NCBI RefSeq assembly: GCF_027484705.1 | Contig: NZ_JAIXSL010000008.1 | Span: 86,620-150,619, forward strand | Direction of reading: 5' to 3' | Length of the DNA: 64,000 nt | Source: Flavobacterium sp. | GTDB taxonomy: Bacteria > Bacteroidota > Bacteroidia > Flavobacteriales > Flavobacteriaceae | In this document: piece by piece, positions 16,445 to 24,920 of the stretch | Position numbering within the stretch: the stretch's first letter is position 1 | Layout of the letters: the number at the start of each line of letters is the position of its first letter | Notes under the pieces: model-generated | The model's input: the letters and a program-made list of their open reading frames with translations, nothing else | Told to the model about the DNA's origin: nothing | Database searches by the model: none | Made by a program: the position numbers and the translations under genes

Positions 16445-17632
16445 ATGAACCATTTTCTTTCGGATCGCATCAACAAACTATCAACTTCGCAGACCTTAGC
16501 CATGGCGGCATTAGCCAGAGAATTAAAAGCACAGGGAAAAGACATCATCAGCCTGAGTTTGGGCGAACCTGATTTCAACACGCCTGATTTTGTAAAAGAA
16601 GCCGCGAAGAAAGCCATTGATGAGAATTACAGCACGTACACGCCGGTTGATGGTTACGCAGATTTGAAAGAAGCGATTTGCAGGAAATTCAAAAGAGACA
16701 ACAATTTAGACTACAAACCTGCGAACATCGTAGTATCGACAGGTGCTAAGCAATCTTTGTACAATATCGCGCAAGTGATGCTCAATGACGGCGATGAAGT
16801 GATTTTACCTGCGCCTTATTGGGTCAGTTATTTTGAGATCATCAAACTCTCGGGCGGTATTCCTGTGGAAGTTCCGACTTCGGTAGAAACCGATTTTAAA
16901 ATCACACCCGAACAACTTGAAAAAGCGATTACGCCAAAAACGAAAATGATTTGGTACAGTTCGCCTTGCAATCCTAGTGGTTCGGTTTACAATCGTGAGG
17001 AAATGACGGCACTTGCAAAAGTTTTAGAGAAACACCCTAACATTTTTATTGTTGCTGATGAAATTTACGAACACATCAATTTCTCCGGAACCTTCTGCAG
17101 CATCGCCTCGATTCCGGGCATGTTCGACAGAACGATTACCGTAAATGGTGTTGCCAAAGCATTTGCTATGACGGGTTGGAGAATCGGTTATATCGGCGCA
17201 CCGGAATTCATCGCGAAAGCCTGTACCAAAATGCAAGGCCAAGTAACGAGTGGCGCCAACAGTATTGCACAACGCGCTACGATTGCCGCTGTAGATGCTG
17301 ATCCTTCGGTTTTAAAATTCATGGTCGATGCCTTTCACCGTCGTAGGGATTTGGTCGTAGGTTTGGTCAAAGACATTCCGGGTTTCAAACTCAATGTTCC
17401 TGAAGGCGCGTTCTATGTTTTTCCTGACGTCTCTTATTATTTCGGCAAAACTTTGCGCGGGACGAAAATCAACAATGCCGATGATTTTTCGATGTATTTG
17501 TTGTCCGAAGCCAATGTAGCTACCGTAACCGGTGATGCTTTTGGAAACCCAAATTGCATTCGTTTTTCTTATGCCACAAGCGAAGCACTATTGACTGAAG
17601 CGATGCGAAGAATCAAAGAAGCGGTTTCCTAA
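16445..17632 (+). CDS. pyridoxal phosphate-dependent aminotransferase (aspartate aminotransferase type)
   Basis: This 395-residue class I/II aminotransferase has the PLP lysine K238 in NGVAKAFAMTGWRIGYIGAP, the substrate-binding SSPCNPSGSVY, and ADEIYEHINF. The N-terminal SDRINKLSTSQTLAM and SLGEPDFNTPDF place it in the Ib group of aspartate aminotransferases, which exchange amino groups between aspartate and 2-oxoglutarate and often also accept prephenate. The start at 16445 is preferred because the longer frame runs back through the desaturase terminator. The next gene begins one base inside its stop. Confidence 0.9.
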   Translation: MNHFLSDRINKLSTSQTLAMAALARELKAQGKDIISLSLGEPDFNTPDFVKEAAKKAIDENYSTYTPVDGYADLKEAICRKFKRDNNLDYKPANIVVSTGAKQSLYNIAQVMLNDGDEVILPAPYWVSYFEIIKLSGGIPVEVPTSVETDFKITPEQLEKAITPKTKMIWYSSPCNPSGSVYNREEMTALAKVLEKHPNIFIVADEIYEHINFSGTFCSIASIPGMFDRTITVNGVAKAFAMTGWRIGYIGAPEFIAKACTKMQGQVTSGANSIAQRATIAAVDADPSVLKFMVDAFHRRRDLVVGLVKDIPGFKLNVPEGAFYVFPDVSYYFGKTLRGTKINNADDFSMYLLSEANVATVTGDAFGNPNCIRFSYATSEALLTEAMRRIKEAVS

Positions 17633-17943
17633 TGAAAAAATATTTCACGATAGTATTGTTATTGTTTTGTTTTGCACTTCAAGCACAAACCAAAGCCAAA
17701 ACCCAAATCATTGAGGTTTCCTGCGGGCAATGCCAATTCGGAATGAAAGCCAAAGGTTGTGATCTCGCAGCCAGAATTGATGGGAAAACTTATTTCATCG
17801 ACGGTACCAAAATAGACAAACATGGCGATGCGCATGCTGCTGACGGATTTTGTTCAGCCGTTAGAAAAGCCGAAGTGATCGGAACTATAAAAGACAATCG
17901 TTTTGTCGTGACTTATTTCAAACTGCTTCCTTTAAAAGAATAA
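17632..17943 (+). CDS. DUF6370 family small secreted protein
   Basis: This 103-residue protein has a signal peptide (MKKYFTIVLLLFCFALQAQ) and a compact cysteine-containing core: VSCGQCQFGMKAKGCDLA, IDGKTYFIDGT, and GDAHAADGFC. The spacing of C-G-Q-C, the later C and the terminal C fits the DUF6370 family of Bacteroidota. The conserved Cys/His set suggests metal binding, but no function is established. It overlaps the aminotransferase stop by one base and is followed after 3 bases by a Crp-like regulator. Confidence 0.8.
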   Translation: MKKYFTIVLLLFCFALQAQTKAKTQIIEVSCGQCQFGMKAKGCDLAARIDGKTYFIDGTKIDKHGDAHAADGFCSAVRKAEVIGTIKDNRFVVTYFKLLPLKE

Positions 17944-17946
17944 GTT

Positions 17947-18522
17947 TTGCATCGGATTCTTGACAATATTTCTAAAATTGTAAGCCTGACTCCAGAAGAA
18001 CAGGAACTTTTTATAGCCAAAACCGAGACCAGACATTATAAAGCAAAATCGATTATTCTGAATGCCGGAGAGATCTGCAAACATTCTTATTTTGTGAATT
18101 CGGGTTTGCTGCGCAGTTTCAACATCAACGATAATATTGTAGAACACGTTTTAAGTTTCGCCTGCGAAGGTTGGTGGATTGGTGACATGTATAGCTTGCT
18201 TTCGCAAAAACCTGGCAATCTTTTCATCGAAGTTTTAGAAGATGCCGAAGTTGTATTACTTTCGAAAGAAAATCAGGAATTGTTGTATCGGGAAATTCCA
18301 AAACTCGAACGCTTTTTCAGAATCTTAACTGAGAATTCTTTAGTAGCGCATCAGGAACGCTTGATGGATAATTTAAGTTTGTCCGCGGAAGACCGCTTTG
18401 AGAAATTCTGCTCGAAATACCCTACGCTTATCCAAAAAGTATCCCAAAAACATATCGCTTCTTATATTGGTGTGACGCCAGAGTTTTTCAGTAAGATGAA
18501 AGCGCGACTTCTGAAGAAATAG
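17947..18522 (+). CDS. Crp/Fnr family transcriptional regulator
   Basis: This 191-residue protein has an N-terminal cyclic-nucleotide-binding-like beta-roll (HYKAKSIILNAGEICKHSYFVNSGLLRSF) and a short C-terminal helix-turn-helix (QKHIASYIGVTPEFFSKM). It lacks Fnr-type N-terminal cysteines, and the nucleotide pocket does not show the E. coli Crp arginine/serine signature, so the effector is unknown. The start is TTG at 17947, directly after an in-frame stop. It is the last gene of the aminotransferase-DUF6370 group. Confidence 0.87.
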   Translation: MHRILDNISKIVSLTPEEQELFIAKTETRHYKAKSIILNAGEICKHSYFVNSGLLRSFNINDNIVEHVLSFACEGWWIGDMYSLLSQKPGNLFIEVLEDAEVVLLSKENQELLYREIPKLERFFRILTENSLVAHQERLMDNLSLSAEDRFEKFCSKYPTLIQKVSQKHIASYIGVTPEFFSKMKARLLKK

Positions 18523-18566
18523 CTTTAGCCTCCAAAAAAATTCTTTATGAATGCATTTTTAGATTT

Positions 18567-18596
18567 AAAAAAATCAAGCCGCATATAGCGGCTTGA
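18567..18596 (-). terminator. intrinsic terminator of the large surface protein gene
   Basis: TCAAGCCGC and GCGGCTTGA form a 9-bp stem with a 5-base loop. On the minus strand it is followed by seven T (18567-18573), so it terminates the gene ending at 18628. Confidence 0.85.
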
Positions 18597-18627
18597 AATT
18601 AGTTCTCACGAACCCCAAAAAAACTAC

Positions 18628-21600
18628 TTATTGTTTTATTAAACGAATTGTTTTAGTCTGATTATTTCCGTTTGAAATTTTCAGGAAGTATACACCATCG
18701 CTGTAATTTGATACATTTATTGGTGTTGTGCCTATTTCAATTTTATCTGATTTTAATTTTCTGCCCGTCGCATCATACAATTCAATGGCTGCATTGGCAT
18801 CGGTCTTAATATTGAAAATAGCATGAGATGGATTAGGGTAAATTACTATGCTTCTAATATCAAAATTATTTGTCGATAAGGCAACATTTACCGTATTGAC
18901 CATAGTTTGCACTTCATCAGCGGTAGCTGGAGCGCTAAACAAATCCGGATTGGCATCAATGTACGCTTGGTAAGCTGCTTCGTTGGCTTCAACAATTCCA
19001 GTAATAGCTGGCAAAATATCACCTAATTGAGTTACAGTTACCGTTGAAGTTACAGTATTTGGAGCATCTGCCTCATCTCCAATTTGAGTAAGTACTGCGT
19101 CAGAAGCTGCTTCTGCTGCTACTTGAGCATTCACATCATCAATCATCGCTTGTACTTCAGCAGCGGTTGCCGGAGCGCTGAATGCATCCGGATTGGCATC
19201 GATATACGCTTGGTACGCTGCTTCGTTGGCTTCTACAATTCCAGTTATAGCTGGTAAAATAGCGTCTAATTGAGTTACTGTTACCGTTGAAGTTACGGTA
19301 TTTGGAGCATCTGCTTCGTCTCCTATTTGAGTAAGTACCGCAGTTGAAGCTGCTTCTGCTTCTACTTGTGCATTCACAGTATTTACCATCGCTTGCACTT
19401 CAGCAGCGGTTGCCGGAGCGCTGAATGCATCTGGATTGGCATCAATGTAGGCTTGGTAAGCCGTTTGGTTTGCAGTTACAATGTTTGTAATGACAGGTAC
19501 AATTTGCCCTAATTGAGTGGTAGTTACTTCAGAGGCAACAGTGTTTGGTGCGTCTCCTTCATCACCAATTTGAGCAAGTGCCGAATCAGAAGCATTGGCA
19601 CCATCTACTTCATAAGCACCTCTATCTACTGTTATTTGCAAAATTCTAGGATTGTTAAGAATATCAACGGTAATATTTGATGGTATTGCACTATTATCTC
19701 CTGTACTTCCACAGTTAGAAACTGGTGTAATTTCAAAACCATCATCGCTAGTAAGCCATTTATCATCGGCACCATTCCCGTCATTAATGTCAACTAATTG
19801 TGGGTTCGCAGACAAGTTAGCTGTTCCTGAAATGGTTGATTGCGTTACAGAATAAGATACATTAATGGCGCTTCCAGCTTCTGTCAGAAAATCACTTGCC
19901 GAATTACCCCAAATAATGCAGTTTTTGTAAGTACTTGCAGAAGCGTTCAAATTGTGAAATGCACCACCTGATGTTGCAACAGTGGCACTATTTTTTACAA
20001 TCGTACAATTGATGTAAGTAGGTGCTCCTCCATTGTTAGCAGCTCCACCACCTCTTAATGCAGCATTATTACTAATAATACAATTGGTAAAAGTAGGCGA
20101 AGAATTGTTGAAATTTTCCACACCTCCACCATATGATGTTGAAGTATTTTCGGTGAAAACACAGTTGCTAAACTTAGGCGAGGCTGTTTGATTAAAAACG
20201 CCACCGCCATATTCTGCAGCATTCGTTTTAAAAATTACATGATTAAAAACAGGAGCGGTTTGGTAGCATAGAACGCCGCCTCCAAAATTTCTTTCAAAGC
20301 TAAAAGATCCTGCAGGGTTTGTTGTAGTACCATTTGCTGTTCCTCCCGTAATGGTAACGCCATCAATAAGCGTATAAGATGTAGCGTTCGTATTGGTAAC
20401 AATCATGGTGTGATAAGCTCCGACTCCATTCAATACCGTTGGGTTGGCAACTATATTTCTTTGGCTTAACCCGGTTTCAGTTCCGCTAAAACCTCCATAG
20501 ATTTTTATGTTCCCTTTTACCCAAAACGATTTATCTCTCAAGGCTTCTGAAGTTCCAACGAAAGCAGTCGGTGTGTAATCGCCTGCTTTTACCCAAACTT
20601 CATTGACATTTGGACCCGGGTTATTTCCATAACTATCTAAAATAACTTGTAAATCCTTTTTAGCAGTGGCCCATGAAAGTCCATCTCCGGAGTTATCTGG
20701 TTGATCGATATCAACATAAAAAATGGTAGTTACCGTCAAATTTACAGCGTTTACCATAGCTTGCACTTCGACTGTTGTAGCTGGAGCACTAAATGAATAA
20801 GGGTTAGCATCAATATAAGATTGATAAGCTGATTGATTGGCTGGAATAATTCCAGTGATTGCCGGTACAATTTGTCCTAATTGAGTAGTTGTTACTGTTG
20901 AAGCCACTGCATTTGGCGCATCACCTTCGTTGCCGATTTGTACCAATATGGTATCCGACAAACTCATAACTCCATCTATTTCATAAGCTCCCATATCTAC
21001 TGTTGTAGCCAATACTCTTGAAGCACCAGTGATGTCAGTAGTTACAGCGGTAGGAATTAAAGTATTTGAACCTGTGTTTTTTGATGGGCTAGTTGTTAAT
21101 AAAGCCAATCCGTCATCGGCTGTAAAATATTTACCATCTGCGCCTTTTATCTCAGTGATATTTGAAAAATGAGGTTCTTGTTCATAAACATTCCCCGAAG
21201 AAGTGGCGTCCATTTCGGTATAATTTGCAGCAGTGTAATTAGCACTAGGATGCATCAAACTACAGTTTTTAATAATTGGTGTAGGGCCTGCAAAGAATTG
21301 TCTGAAATCATAACCAGATGTAGCTGCAAAAAATGGATTACTTCTGGTGTTGCCATAAAAGATAGAGTTATATATTTCAGTTGTTTCTGATGATTGAATG
21401 CTTAGCGCACTACCATTATAACTTTGATTATTGGCAAACGTACAATTTACTAATTTGTTTTTAGTTCTTGTAAGATATAAGGCAACACCGTCTCCTCCAT
21501 TTGAGCCACAACTATTGTTATAGAAAACAGAATTGTAACAATTGACATTGCCGCCGTTAGTATACATAGCGCCATAAGAAGATGCCGACAAGCTATTATT

Positions 21601-22329
21601 TACAAAATAACAATTAATTACATTGTAAGTACAAAATAGACCGGAAATTCCATACAGGTATAATGCTGCTCCAAAAACTTCACATTCGTTATTTTCGAAT
21701 ACAATGTTTGAAATAGTATTATTTAAACCTCGTCCCACATACAAACCTCCACCAATTCTTCTTGGAATAGGATTATCAAATCCGTTGGCAAAAATATAGG
21801 TTTCTTCAGAATAATCAGTACTTGCAGCTAATCGTGTAGCATTGCCATTTCTTAATAACAAACCATCAACTGTAACACCCGTAGTGGAATAGTTTCCGAC
21901 ATAAATCATAAGATGATAACAATTATCCGTTTTATCGCCTGCTACTCCAATATCTCCATCTATATAAGTAGGATTATCAGAAATGTTCCTTTGTGATAAA
22001 GCAGTTTCGGTACCCGCAAAACCACCATAGATGGACACGCCATCTTTCAATTGAATATAATAATCTCTTGAAGTTAACGGACTCGTTGCTGTAACAGTTG
22101 ATGAAGCGGTCATATTCGGACTAGCATTCGGATAATACACACCCGCTTTAATCCAAATTTGATCTCCCGCAACTGCAAGATCAATCGCGTTTTGGACATC
22201 TTTTTTTGCTGTAGCCCATGTTAGACCGTTCTCTGTGTTATCCGTTTTTGAAGCATCTACATAATAAATAGTTTGCGAAGTACAAAACTGATACATCAAA
22301 AGAAAAAGAAAAATAATTTTTTTACACAT
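18628..22329 (-). CDS. large T9SS-exported surface protein with two beta-helix modules and 81-residue repeats
   Basis: This 1,233-residue protein starts with a signal peptide, MCKKIIFLFLLMYQFCTSQ; the ATG at 22329 is chosen because an earlier in-frame start would bury it. Two homologous right-handed beta-helix modules follow (about residues 20-455 and 534-912). Each opens with YYVD/FYVD...WATAKKD and ends in a choice-of-anchor Q motif (VDMGAYEIDG, VDRGAYEVDG). Module 1 is followed by one copy of an 81-residue repeat (from residue 458), and module 2 by three tandem copies (from 914, 995 and 1076). Repeat hallmarks are QIGDEADAPN, QAYIDANPDAFSAPAT and EVQAMVN. The last ~70 residues are a type A T9SS sorting domain (VIYPNPSHAIFN...DGVYFLKIS). 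It is probably an adhesin or surface-attached glycan-binding protein; the ligand is unknown. It is divergent from the LuxR-type regulator at 22591. Confidence 0.88.
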   Translation of the reverse strand: MCKKIIFLFLLMYQFCTSQTIYYVDASKTDNTENGLTWATAKKDVQNAIDLAVAGDQIWIKAGVYYPNASPNMTASSTVTATSPLTSRDYYIQLKDGVSIYGGFAGTETALSQRNISDNPTYIDGDIGVAGDKTDNCYHLMIYVGNYSTTGVTVDGLLLRNGNATRLAASTDYSEETYIFANGFDNPIPRRIGGGLYVGRGLNNTISNIVFENNECEVFGAALYLYGISGLFCTYNVINCYFVNNSLSASSYGAMYTNGGNVNCYNSVFYNNSCGSNGGDGVALYLTRTKNKLVNCTFANNQSYNGSALSIQSSETTEIYNSIFYGNTRSNPFFAATSGYDFRQFFAGPTPIIKNCSLMHPSANYTAANYTEMDATSSGNVYEQEPHFSNITEIKGADGKYFTADDGLALLTTSPSKNTGSNTLIPTAVTTDITGASRVLATTVDMGAYEIDGVMSLSDTILVQIGNEGDAPNAVASTVTTTQLGQIVPAITGIIPANQSAYQSYIDANPYSFSAPATTVEVQAMVNAVNLTVTTIFYVDIDQPDNSGDGLSWATAKKDLQVILDSYGNNPGPNVNEVWVKAGDYTPTAFVGTSEALRDKSFWVKGNIKIYGGFSGTETGLSQRNIVANPTVLNGVGAYHTMIVTNTNATSYTLIDGVTITGGTANGTTTNPAGSFSFERNFGGGVLCYQTAPVFNHVIFKTNAAEYGGGVFNQTASPKFSNCVFTENTSTSYGGGVENFNNSSPTFTNCIISNNAALRGGGAANNGGAPTYINCTIVKNSATVATSGGAFHNLNASASTYKNCIIWGNSASDFLTEAGSAINVSYSVTQSTISGTANLSANPQLVDINDGNGADDKWLTSDDGFEITPVSNCGSTGDNSAIPSNITVDILNNPRILQITVDRGAYEVDGANASDSALAQIGDEGDAPNTVASEVTTTQLGQIVPVITNIVTANQTAYQAYIDANPDAFSAPATAAEVQAMVNTVNAQVEAEAASTAVLTQIGDEADAPNTVTSTVTVTQLDAILPAITGIVEANEAAYQAYIDANPDAFSAPATAAEVQAMIDDVNAQVAAEAASDAVLTQIGDEADAPNTVTSTVTVTQLGDILPAITGIVEANEAAYQAYIDANPDLFSAPATADEVQTMVNTVNVALSTNNFDIRSIVIYPNPSHAIFNIKTDANAAIELYDATGRKLKSDKIEIGTTPINVSNYSDGVYFLKISNGNNQTKTIRLIKQ
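18862..19590 (-). repeat. three tandem 243-bp repeats inside the surface protein gene
   Basis: Equivalent anchor points (the codons around QAYIDANPD) lie at 18962, 19205 and 19448, exactly 243 bases (81 codons) apart. The second and third units are almost identical at DNA level, suggesting recent duplication. A fourth, more diverged unit lies apart, with its anchor at 20816. Confidence 0.9.
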
Positions 22330-22431
22330 AATATGATTTTTGATTTTCCTACTCTTTAAAGGATTTTCGGATACTCCTAAAAATGTCAAGCAAATGTTTT
22401 ACTATTATTTTGGAGCGCAATTTTTTTAACA

Positions 22432-22509
22432 GGTAGTTGTTGGGTAGTTTTTATACTACCCGTGTGGCTATATCGTCGCTACCCTACTGGGTAGTTTTAT
22501 CTATATTTC
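22432..22509. promoter_or_regulatory. paired GGGTAG palindromes (operator-like) with a near-consensus -7 element
   Basis: In the divergent gap there are two palindromes with the same half site. GGGTAGT-N6-ACTACCC spans 22442-22461, and CTACCC-N4-GGGTAG spans 22479-22494, with centres 35 bases apart. A further single half site GGTAGT lies at 22432-22437. A near-consensus -7 element TATATTTC (22502-22509) follows the second palindrome, which would place it over the -33 region of the rightward gene. TACCC-type half sites resemble those of NarL/FixJ regulators, and a LuxR-type protein is encoded next door; the link is an inference. Confidence 0.6.
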
Positions 22510-22590
22510 TGACAGTTAGCTGTTTACAAAATGTATTTTTATGTATTTAAAATAAAGACTTTTGTAAATTGCATGGCTTATTATATTGAA

Positions 22591-23838
22591 ATGAAAAATA
22601 TCTTACTCCTTTTTTTACTGCTGAGTTTGTTCCCCATAAAAGCCATGGCTAATGGTTTGCCCTATGAACAATTGGAGAAATTGGTGATTCGTAACAATCA
22701 AAATGGGAAAGCGAACGAAAGTCTCCGTTTAATTATTGATTTTATTGAAGACAATAAAGACGATCATTACTATCACTGTAAAGCCTTGATTTTAAAATCT
22801 GACACTTATAAATCATTATTTAATTATTCAGAAACCTTAAAAGTTTTAGATAAGGCTTATAAAATAGGATTAAAATCAAACAAGATCAATGAAGTTAAAG
22901 CCACGATTACTCTGGAAAGAGCCTACGCTTTTTTTGACCTTTTAAAATATGACCAGGCCAACAAGTTGATGCAGGAATTAAAAAAAGACAATTACAAACA
23001 CATCGAGCCCTCAGATATTGCCGGAATGATCATGCAGGAAGCCTATATTGATTATTTAAACAAAGACTATATCGATGCGGAAAAAAAGTATGATGACGCC
23101 CTTTTGTTGATGGAAAAAGCAAACCCGAAAAACTTACCGATTATTTATGGTAAAAAAATGGAGTTGTATCTGAAAACAAAAGAAAGAGATAAAGCCATAC
23201 ATGCTTTTAAATTAGGTTTGAGCAGTGCCGAAAAACATCATATTTTGAAATACAAAATTTATATGTATGAAAAGCTCAGAGAACAACAAATGCAGGATAA
23301 CGATTGGAAAAATGCTTTTAGATCGTTTCAAATCATTGACGCCATGAACATTGCCTATAATGCTGACAATAAAAGCAACCAGTTAAAGATTTTAGAAAAA
23401 GATAAAGAAATACAAAAACAAGAATTTGATTTAAAAAGAAGCAATCTCATCACGGGTTTTTTATTTGTGGTTTGTTTGTTATCATTTGTCGGACTCTTTT
23501 TGTTTTACCAATTTTTAAAATCCAATAAAGAAAAGAATTTGTTACTCGAAAAAGAAAATGTCCGTATTCATGACGAGTTGCAAATATTAAGTTCCAGCCT
23601 ATCCACTCATGGCTTTACAAAAATCGATTTGTCTGCTTTTAAACTTACGGAAAGACAATTTGAAATTATTGAATTGATCCGACAAGGGAAAACCAATAAA
23701 GAAATTGCCAATACTATTTTCATTTCGGAAAATACCGTAAAATATCATTTGAAGGTGATTTATGACATTATGAATATTGAAAATCGTTCAGAGTTTTTAA
23801 AATTGATCAACATCAACAATATAAAAGTAATTTCTTAA
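22591..23838 (+). CDS. membrane-anchored TPR protein with LuxR-type DNA-binding domain
   Basis: This 415-residue protein has a signal peptide (MKNILLLFLLLSLFPIKAMA), a helical repeat region of ~250 residues with TPR-like character, and one transmembrane segment near residues 288-310 (GFLFVVCLLSFVGLFLFYQF). A charged coiled linker follows, then a C-terminal LuxR/GerE helix-turn-helix (LTERQFEIIELIRQGKTNKE, then TVKYHLKVIYDIM). The layout implies a periplasmic sensor that controls a cytoplasmic DNA-binding domain directly, without phosphorelay. The start at 22591 is chosen because it gives a clean signal peptide. It is divergent from the large surface protein and probably regulates it or itself. 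Confidence 0.85.
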   Translation: MKNILLLFLLLSLFPIKAMANGLPYEQLEKLVIRNNQNGKANESLRLIIDFIEDNKDDHYYHCKALILKSDTYKSLFNYSETLKVLDKAYKIGLKSNKINEVKATITLERAYAFFDLLKYDQANKLMQELKKDNYKHIEPSDIAGMIMQEAYIDYLNKDYIDAEKKYDDALLLMEKANPKNLPIIYGKKMELYLKTKERDKAIHAFKLGLSSAEKHHILKYKIYMYEKLREQQMQDNDWKNAFRSFQIIDAMNIAYNADNKSNQLKILEKDKEIQKQEFDLKRSNLITGFLFVVCLLSFVGLFLFYQFLKSNKEKNLLLEKENVRIHDELQILSSSLSTHGFTKIDLSAFKLTERQFEIIELIRQGKTNKEIANTIFISENTVKYHLKVIYDIMNIENRSEFLKLININNIKVIS

Positions 23839-23871
23839 TCTACATTAAGCACATCCGCTATTCATTGATTG

Positions 23872-23879
23872 TAAATTTG
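23872..23879 (+). promoter_or_regulatory. -7 promoter element (TAAATTTG) for the pirin operon
   Basis: TAAATTTG fits TAnnTTTG and lies 29 bases before the pirin ATG. No -33 TTG at normal spacing is seen. Confidence 0.5.
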
Positions 23880-23908
23880 TATCATAATAATCATTAAATT
23901 TATTCATT

Positions 23909-24625
23909 ATGAACAATACCATCTTACACAAAGCAAATACCCGTGGTCATGCCGATCACGGCTGGCTCAATGCCCACCATACTTTTAGTTTCGCAAGTTA
24001 CTATGATCCGAACCGCGTCCAATTTGGTATGTTGCGCGTTTTAAACGACGATATTGTCGCATCAGGCATGGGTTTCGGAACGCATCCGCACGACAATATG
24101 GAAATCATCACGATTCCTCTTGAAGGTGATTTGGCGCACAAAGACAGCATGGGCAACACCGAAGTCATCAAATTTGGCGATGTTCAGGTGATGAGCGCCG
24201 GAACCGGAATCCAACATTCTGAGTTCAATCCGAACCATGATAAAAGAACCAATCTGCTTCAGATTTGGGTGTTTCCAAAAGTGCGAAATGTAGAGCCTCG
24301 TTACCAGCAAATCACTTTAGACACAACTGATCGCCATAATAAATTACAGCAAATCCTTTCGCCTAATGCAGACGATGCCGGCGTTTGGATCCATCAGGAT
24401 GCGTGGTTTCACATGGGCAATTTGGATAAAGGCACTACGCTAGATTACAACCGCAAAAAAGAAGGCAACGGACTTTATGTTTTTGTAATCAAAGGCAGCG
24501 TGAAAGTAGACGGCGAGGAATTGCAACAACGCGACGGGCTGGGCATCACCGATTTTGAGAAAGTCACTTTTGAAGCCACTTCGGATGCCGAAATACTATT
24601 GATGGAAGTTCCTATGAACCAATAA
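23909..24625 (+). CDS. pirin family protein
   Basis: This 238-residue bicupin belongs to the pirin/YhhW family. The N-terminal cupin carries the metal-binding set in GTHPHDNMEIITIPLEG and, further on, GTGIQHSEFNPN, where three His and one Glu coordinate iron. N-terminal RGHADHGWLNAHHTFSFASY and YDPNRVQFGMLRVLNDD are family signatures. Some members act as quercetin dioxygenases and others as redox-sensing regulators; which applies here is unknown. It is the first of five tightly packed genes (GNAT, OsmC, Fe-S, flavin reductase) that look like an oxidative or electrophile stress operon. Confidence 0.92.
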   Translation: MNNTILHKANTRGHADHGWLNAHHTFSFASYYDPNRVQFGMLRVLNDDIVASGMGFGTHPHDNMEIITIPLEGDLAHKDSMGNTEVIKFGDVQVMSAGTGIQHSEFNPNHDKRTNLLQIWVFPKVRNVEPRYQQITLDTTDRHNKLQQILSPNADDAGVWIHQDAWFHMGNLDKGTTLDYNRKKEGNGLYVFVIKGSVKVDGEELQQRDGLGITDFEKVTFEATSDAEILLMEVPMNQ

Positions 24626-24636
24626 ACAGTAAGATT

Positions 24637-24918
24637 ATGAACGAAGTACAATTAAAAATCAACGATAAAAACGGTTTTTTTTATATTGATGTCGATGGCA
24701 AACACGAGGCGATGATGAGTTTTGTTTTTGCCGGCGAAGACAAAATCATCATCGATCACACCGAAGTAAATCCAGGTAATGAAGGCAAAGGATTTGGAAA
24801 AAAGATGGTCACCAAAGCCGTGGAATTTGCGCGCGAAAAAGGCATCAAAATCATTCCGTTGTGCCCGTTTGCCAAAAGTGTGTTCGATAAAACTCCAGCA
24901 TTCAAAGACGTTTTATAA
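24637..24918 (+). CDS. small GNAT-like N-acetyltransferase (NATD1/YjdJ type)
   Basis: This 93-residue protein is a minimal GNAT fold. The core IIDHTEVNPGNEGKGFGKKM corresponds to the acetyl-CoA pyrophosphate loop, followed by the helix KAVEFAREKGIKIIPLCPFA, the hallmark of the compact NATD1/YjdJ family. The acceptor substrate is not known. It starts 11 bases after pirin and ends 2 bases before osmC. Confidence 0.85.
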   Translation: MNEVQLKINDKNGFFYIDVDGKHEAMMSFVFAGEDKIIIDHTEVNPGNEGKGFGKKMVTKAVEFAREKGIKIIPLCPFAKSVFDKTPAFKDVL

Positions 24919-24920
24919 TC

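Noticed and set aside
18862..19590. Regular 243-base repeats as a CRISPR-like array
   Set aside because: The repeats are in frame, coding and contiguous without spacers, so they are protein repeats.
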